Shown here piece after piece: positions 58,737 through 64,000 of a stretch of DNA of 64,000 bases. How positions within the stretch are numbered: position 1 is the stretch's first letter; the number at the start of each line of letters is the position of its first letter. This DNA is from Breviolum minutum Mf 1.05b.01 (taxonomy: Eukaryota > Sar > Dinophyceae > Suessiales > Symbiodiniaceae): NCBI GenBank assembly GCA_000507305.1, contig DF240786.1:38968-102967 (forward strand). Reading direction: 5' to 3'. The position numbers and the translations under genes were made by a program. Below the pieces are notes generated by a model that made no database searches, was not told where the DNA came from, and worked only from the letters and a program-made list of their open reading frames with translations.

Positions 58737-61736
58737 TTTTCTCTCCACATTTCCAGGCCGGCCTGTTTCTGCAAGCTCGGGTTCCCTCATGCTCCACGAT
58801 GAATCCAATAAACGACGAAAGGTGAGACCTGAAAGCTCGGGTACCGGTCAGGCAGATTGATTCTTTACTGGGAGGAGCATCACTTTTAAAAAAATCAGGT
58901 TTAAACAAATGCCTAAAAGCATTAATTACTTATTTTTTTGAAAATTGGGTGCCTTTTGAAAAACAACTTATCTTTGTGTTCATAAGGTTGATTCTTCGTA
59001 AAACTTCTCACAGGTCTCAGAAATGACTAACTTGTCCGTGGGGGCGTCTGTCCACTCTCATTTGGTCCATCTTCTATTTTGGACTAACTTTCCGAAGGTA
59101 TGTTTCCGACATGTTTCCTTGTATCTTGATGGTAGTCTACAATCATCATATTTCAACACTGCTTGGGAAATATATAACCTGGAGTAATTGATGTGTAATA
59201 CAGTAATACACCTCAATCTACCTGGTTCTGTTGATTGAAAAAATGGAAACGGCCCCAAGATGGCATTGGTCAACCCGTTTTGTAATTACCTCAAATGGTC
59301 GCAAAAAAAGTCCATCAAGAAAAGCTTTCTTAAAATATATAATTCTTCCCCTCATTAAAATACATGAATCAAGAAAACAACTAGAAAAAAAAAAACCTGG
59401 TGTCTGTGTTTCAAACGACTCCGAAAAAAATAGCAAGGATGAACAAAAAAACAACTTAGCAGTTGGGTGTTTCCGAAAATAGGGGTACCCCCAAATCATC
59501 CATTTTTATAGGGATTTCCATTATAAACCATCCATTTTGGGGTACCTCTATTTTTGGAAACACCCAGTTCCATCTACAAATAAAAACCTCAGGCATTGGC
59601 TAAGGCGTGGAGCTTTCACAGGTACAATCTCGTGTGTCCATTCATACCTGCCCCGAGATGTTGGTCAACCAACACAGGTTGGAAGAAATTGGATGTTCGT
59701 CAGTGGTGATCTCCCCTTTGAAAGGTATGGCAAAGGAATCAAACCGAAGTAGAGGAAAAACACATGACTTTCAAGTTATATGACGATATGTTCATCAACG
59801 AAAAGCTTTTGGTGAATAAGACTTCTCCTAAATTACGCACGCCGAAGTGTACAGGTTGAAAGAAAACATCGTAAGCCTTAAGAAAGATGAGATGAGTTGA
59901 GTCGACACACAGATTTTTTGCCCCCACCAGTTCTTCCATCCTCACCAAAGCAAGCCAGATTCCCAAGCACTGACGTTTTCCTGCTACTTGACTTTTGACC
60001 CCCTAAAAAACTGTTTCCTTCCGAAGTTTTCCAAAAAAACCTACCTAAACTCTACAGATTTGCTACCCTTCAACCGTCCCCACCTAGCAGAACCTTTCAT
60101 GGCATAAACGTCTCCTGGATGCAGCGTGATGCACACAGCATCCGCTGTTGGAAGGCGACATTCCTCTCCTGCATTCCGCTGATGGAAGGCACAACCAGCG
60201 GTCTGTGCCTTTACATGCCAGAGAATTTTTTGGGTGGTTTTACAGTTCTTCCGAAATAGTAGTGCATATTGTATATATATATATATATTTTTATACGTAT
60301 ACAATATATATATATATGTATATATAGTTATATAGTTATATAAGTTATATATGTATGTATACGCTTCAAATTCTATTTTGATTTCAAAGATTTTTCTTTA
60401 AAGTGGCAATTGGGACCCGTCTTCCCGCACCTGGCTTCACTGGCAGCGCTTCTGACTTCACTCGCCTCCAGTTGAGCCGGGAAGAAATTCCAATACAGCT
60501 TTTGTTTCCAAATCTGTTGGGTAAGATACATCAAGGCAGTCAATTTTTAACATTCCATATCTTGAAACTTAACTTCAACAAACCATCCCATCTGCAGTAC
60601 ATTGCAGAAGAAAGTTCCTGAACTTTCCAAACATATTGTTATCCTATATTTTGAAAAGCATGGTGTATCTTGAGGTAGCAATCAACACAAAGAAACACGA
60701 ATCGATGTTCATTTCAAACGCGCCTGAATATCATGGTAGCCTCTGATAGCAAACTGATTCCCAGCACAACGTCATCGAACTTCAGGAGGTCGATGTGAGG
60801 CAAAATCCCCTCGGGTCCAGAGATCTCTCTGATCAACATGGATACAACAAGAGATGCTGTTGAAGGATTCTGAAAAACAACGAGATGTCAGTGGAAAAGG
60901 ATGATGATTAATATTGACTCTTTCACCAACATCTATCATACCCTGTCAAATTATTTTTTTTTCCCGGGGTGGCGGGGTGGCAGTAGTGTTGTTAGTTTGG
61001 CATTGACTTTGTGTGAAAAGACTTGTATGTAGGAACATTGAAACGCATGGCGCACCTCACCCACATCATAGGAATTCACCTCGGATGTTGCTACGGTGCT
61101 AGAAAAATGAGGGATCTGACAAACACACATTCCACCGAGAAATGAGACTCATGTTTGGCAACGAATCATTGATGAGAAAAAGTTGTACGGCTTCATAATA
61201 AACAAGTTAATGATTAAAGAAATGTCAGATTTTTGGATGGAATCTATTTATAGGCTGGGTTTTGTGCAAGTGTTTTTTGTACGATAATGTTATGTGCTTA
61301 TTGTGCATCATTTGAAGTGCTTTACCCCCCCCACGCCAGCTTTAAGAAAAGACTCCAATCTTGGGTTTTTCAATGGTCGTCTTACGTCCCCAAAATCGTT
61401 GCCCACCTTTTTGGCGTAACCAGGATGGGCAAGATGCTCACCCACTTAAACTTGTGGGACAAGTTACTGTTTCTTTTTGGGATTTTGAAGGTGAAATGGA
61501 GATTTTGTTCATCAATTCTTAACTAGTTGGTGGTTGAACCAACCCCTTTGAAAAATATGCACGTCAAAATGGGAATCTTCCCCAAATTGGGGTGAAAATA
61601 AGAAATATTTGAAACCACCACCCAGTCATAAATGATTTAATCAGAATACCAGCACCAACCGGCACTTCCTCTCCAGTTCTCCAGCCAGTTCGTGACAGCT
61701 TACAAGCTTGCCACATCCATGCAGTGTTTTGACCAT
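58674..61736 (-). CDS. AlkB-family 2-oxoglutarate/Fe(II) dioxygenase (6 exons)
   Basis: AlkB-type oxygenase (COG3145-like), a family that demethylates alkylated nucleic acids or proteins. Exons: 61736-61656, 61079-61056, 60809-60720, 60163-60084, 59647-59601, 58828-58674; 477 nt, 158 residues, short for the family (~200). The metal ligands and co-substrate residues are visible: VNSYDVGEGILPHID (HxD), LGISLLSEATMIFRR, LHPGDVYAMKGSAR, YEWTHEIVP (distal His) and RLSLTFRRL, which fits the R-x-N-x-T-F-R motif. Donors GT, GT, GT, GT, GC; acceptors AG before G. The first exon is tentative; its ATG follows ATTCAGAAAGG. The exon 3/4 junction has an alternative two residues long or shorter. The last ~20 residues and the stop come from a dispersed palindromic element (58630-58736). 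The specific substrate cannot be told. Confidence 0.75.
59463..59567. mobile_element. Palindromic MITE-like element, family M1
   Basis: Arms TTGGGTGTTTCCGAAAATAG and CTATTTTTGGAAACACCCAG. It sits in the last intron of the AlkB-type gene, about 35 nt past the donor. Confidence 0.85.
60268..60360. repeat. AT-rich dinucleotide tract
   Basis: Repeated TATATA and GTATATA words in an intron of the AlkB-type gene. Confidence 0.8.
61525..61626. mobile_element. MITE-like element, family M5
   Basis: AGTTGGTGGTTGAACCAACC to TTTGAAACCACCACCCAGT. In the modelled first intron of the AlkB-type gene, about 30 nt past the donor; same orientation as 58630-58736. Confidence 0.8.
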
Positions 61737-62459
61737 CCTTTCTGAATTTGGTTGGGGTGTAGAAAAAATAGTAAAAGCTTTGGGCTTTCGGGTGGGTCAA
61801 ACTGTCTTGGGTGAAGCCATTTTTGTTGGGTGTTTTCTCCAACCGCTCCAATCGCCCAGGTCACAATGAGTTGATCAAACGTCGTGCGAAAGCCCCGAGG
61901 AGTACACCTCGCCGAGGAGTACACCTCGGGAGCGGTTCAAGAGGTTCACCGGATACTTTTTTTTGTTCGAAGCTTCACAACACATGTGTTTTGCAGAGAT
62001 TCAACTGAGTAGAAACATCCTGGAAGACATAGATGGACAATTTTGAGATCAGTTTCCTTTTGGGCATTGTCCATTTTGTTTGTTGTCTATATCCATTCCA
62101 GGATGCTTCTAATTTGATACAGAAATTCTTTGGTATGGACCTGGTTACAGCAAGTCAAAACTTGATGGTACGGCTCTTATGCACAATAGTTGTTTCCATG
62201 GGAACCCACAACCTTCATTTTTAGGGGTTATAGCCCATATATTGGGGGTTTAAAACCTTCATTTTTCATGGTTTTGGGGTTCAAGGGTTGTTTGTATGGG
62301 TCCAGTACTTTGTCTTTTGGGAACTGTGTCAGCTTCATCTAACCATGGAGAATATTCTTACACCACCTAGGACCTAGGCCACACTTCATGAAATGACAAC
62401 GGCATGAAAACTTGTTTCTCAGAGCTACCCTTTTTTTTGGTACTGAAATACGCTTAAAG

Positions 62460-62576
62460 ATACTTCCCGGAAATTCAACATGGAACTTAAACATCACCCC
62501 TTCGAAAAGGAAAATTACATCTGAAACATCCACCTCCATTTTTGGGTTCAAAATGTTAAGTTTGAAGGGGGTATAT
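62460..62576. mobile_element. MITE-like element, family M3, opposite orientation
   Basis: Contains CATCACCCCTTCGAAAAGG and CATCCACCTCCATTTTTGGG; the centre is the reverse complement of the copy at 5861-5974. Confidence 0.55.
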
Positions 62577-63037
62577 TTCATGGAAATTGGTCAAAACTTG
62601 CTGATACCTTGGGATGTTCCCACTGGCTTGAGCTTGTGATTTGATACGTCCCATCAACTTGCGCGAACCGGGTCAGCTTTCCCAACCTTGAAGCTAAACG
62701 AAGGGCCCAAGGAGGCAAATCACCGAACCGCATCGCTTGGTTTTGGTCTTGCAACAGCCTCCGATTTTTTACATCAAACGTTTCGGAGGGTCACCGAAGT
62801 TACAAGATAGAAAGCAAATATCCATTTTGTGTCTATCCTCATCTCATCTCATTTTGGATTTTGGTTGGGCCATATGTTTGGCTGGGAGAGGTATACATCC
62901 AAGATATGCAAAACATGAACGGAACATGATCATGGCAACTTTGTTTATACGATTCACCCTGCAACATTTCTGAAGGCCTGTACCTTTTGGGGCGACGTCT
63001 TTTTCACATCACAAAACTATTCAACCAAACATGATTT

Positions 63038-63124
63038 ACTGCACCACCTGGGATGTATAGAACCTTGTAAATAATGGGAAAAACTACCAACCTCAACTGA
63101 TGATCGCCAGATTTCTTCCATCAC
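63038..63124. mobile_element. MITE-like element, family M6
   Basis: CTGCACCACCTGGGATGTAT, AACCTTGTAAATAATGGG and ACCAACCTCAACTGATGA; ends in TTTCTTCCATCA. Confidence 0.65.
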
Positions 63125-63344
63125 GATACGGCTAAACTAGCTCACATAGCAACCGTTGATGCCCATAATGAGAAAGGACAGGATCTTAAATATTCTCAGA
63201 CTCAGACTCAGCAAAGTCCTGATGCCAACTTCCAACTAAACAATTGATTTTCTCGAAAACTCCATTTATTGATTTACAATAACATTTCGACAATTTCGAG
63301 AACAAAACCATTGGATTGTGTCACGTTGTGTCACCAAACACATC

Positions 63345-63427
63345 TTAGGTAGAAGAAAACCCTGCCTCTGACTCCTTTCCAGCACTCTCCAACTTCGTGG
63401 CACCGCCTTCCGCAAAATCACCAGGCC
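63345..63427 (-). CDS. Candidate C-terminal exon, unknown
   Basis: After CCTTTGAAG the frame PGDFAEGGATKLESAGKESE continues AGFSST to TAA; 83 nt, phase-consistent with an AG-G acceptor. Hydrophilic tail, no family recognised. It would end a gene starting outside the searched exons, upstream of the AlkB-type gene. Confidence 0.35.
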
Positions 63428-63729
63428 CTTCAAAGGCTTAAAGCTCTGGACTCGTTGGCTCGTCCGGCAACGGCATTTGAGGAAGCGAAGGTTGGGAATG
63501 GACAAATGACCTGAGTACAATTGGGAGGTTTCAGTTTGTGTGAAATAATTGGACATCAACAAAAAAACAACATGAAACCTTCCCCTTTGCCAAAAATCTA
63601 ATATAGATTTAGATGTCATACGTCGAATATATATTACATTCATGGTGCTTTTTAGAGGATAGTAAACTACCGGAGCGGAAAAAAATACCTAAGATGAACA
63701 TCTTCTTAAGAATCAGGCAGTTCATACTG

Positions 63730-63828
63730 TTAATGGAAGAAATGCGGCTAACCAGTTTCGGTTGGTAGTTCTTCCCATTATTTACAAGGTTCTATACATC
63801 CCAGGTGGTGCAGGATTCCTTCCATCAA
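63730..63828. mobile_element. MITE-like element, family M6, inverted copy
   Basis: TTAATGGAAGAAATGCGGC to GGTGGTGCAGGATTCCTTCC and CATCAA. The TTRATGGAAG ends are inverted repeats, which defines the family limits. Confidence 0.7.
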
Positions 63829-63893
63829 CAATATCAAAACACTGAGTCTCTGATAAATATACCAGTTACTAGTCCCGCAAGACCCTCACCATC

Positions 63894-64000
63894 CGTGGTG
63901 GTGGTGGTGGTGGTGGTGGTGGTGGTGGTGGTGGTGGTGGTGGTGGTGGTGGTGGTGGTGGTGGTGGTGGTGGTGGTGGTGGTGGTGGTGGTGGTGGTGG
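63894..64000 (+). repeat. GGT trinucleotide microsatellite at window end
   Basis: Uninterrupted GGT/GTG repeat running past the window edge. Confidence 0.95.

Larger units (their letters stand above)
61740..63340. other. No confident gene
   Basis: Contains an M3 copy (62460) and an M6 copy (63038). CGAGGAGTACACCTCGCCGA near 61897 is a short direct and inverted repeat. No exon can be supported. Confidence 0.45.

Overview
The window looks like nuclear DNA of a dinoflagellate, most likely Symbiodiniaceae. Four things point there. Introns are dense, end in AG followed by G, and start with GT, GC or GA almost interchangeably. Housekeeping genes lie in tandem, one-directional clusters. Short palindromic elements are everywhere, and their accidental translations (for example GWWFQIF...TPIWGRFPF) I recall from symbiont gene predictions. 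No bacterial features, r/tRNA genes or CRISPR arrays were seen. Assembly gaps lie at 2030-2549 and 30525-30635, and one N at 43440.

0-13 kb is sparse: palindromic elements, a GTA/AGT microsatellite, a 1.5 kb domain rich in CATTTTATAAA words with a ~118-bp tandem array (8.1-8.6 kb), a few orphan exons and Lys-Ala-Met tracts. 13.2-21.2 kb is a compact plus-strand cluster. It holds a C5-cytosine DNA methyltransferase, a 618-residue unknown protein, a 263-residue basic unknown protein whose four modelled introns are all GC-AG, and a possible 76-residue acidic-tailed protein. 21.2-30.9 kb is nearly gene-free and ends in a very AT-rich island.

31-52 kb is the best-resolved part: two head-to-tail units on the minus strand, each carrying ribosomal protein eL6 followed by eS8. 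All four genes can be modelled exon by exon (eL6 9 exons, ~193 residues; eS8 10 exons, 207 residues). Between units the coding exons differ at about 42 positions by my count, 41 of them synonymous, while the introns at identical positions cannot be aligned by eye and carry different inserted elements. Conservation extends into both flanks of the transcripts. The 34 introns use 13 GT, 14 GC and 7 GA donors, and two homologous introns use different donor classes in the two units.

52-64 kb holds, on the minus strand, an AlkB-type 2-oxoglutarate dioxygenase with all expected catalytic residues whose last exon runs into a dispersed repeat that supplies the C-terminus and stop, plus scattered exon candidates and more elements. 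All exon models come from reading the sequence, splice-phase bookkeeping and family knowledge; no alignment or database search was run.
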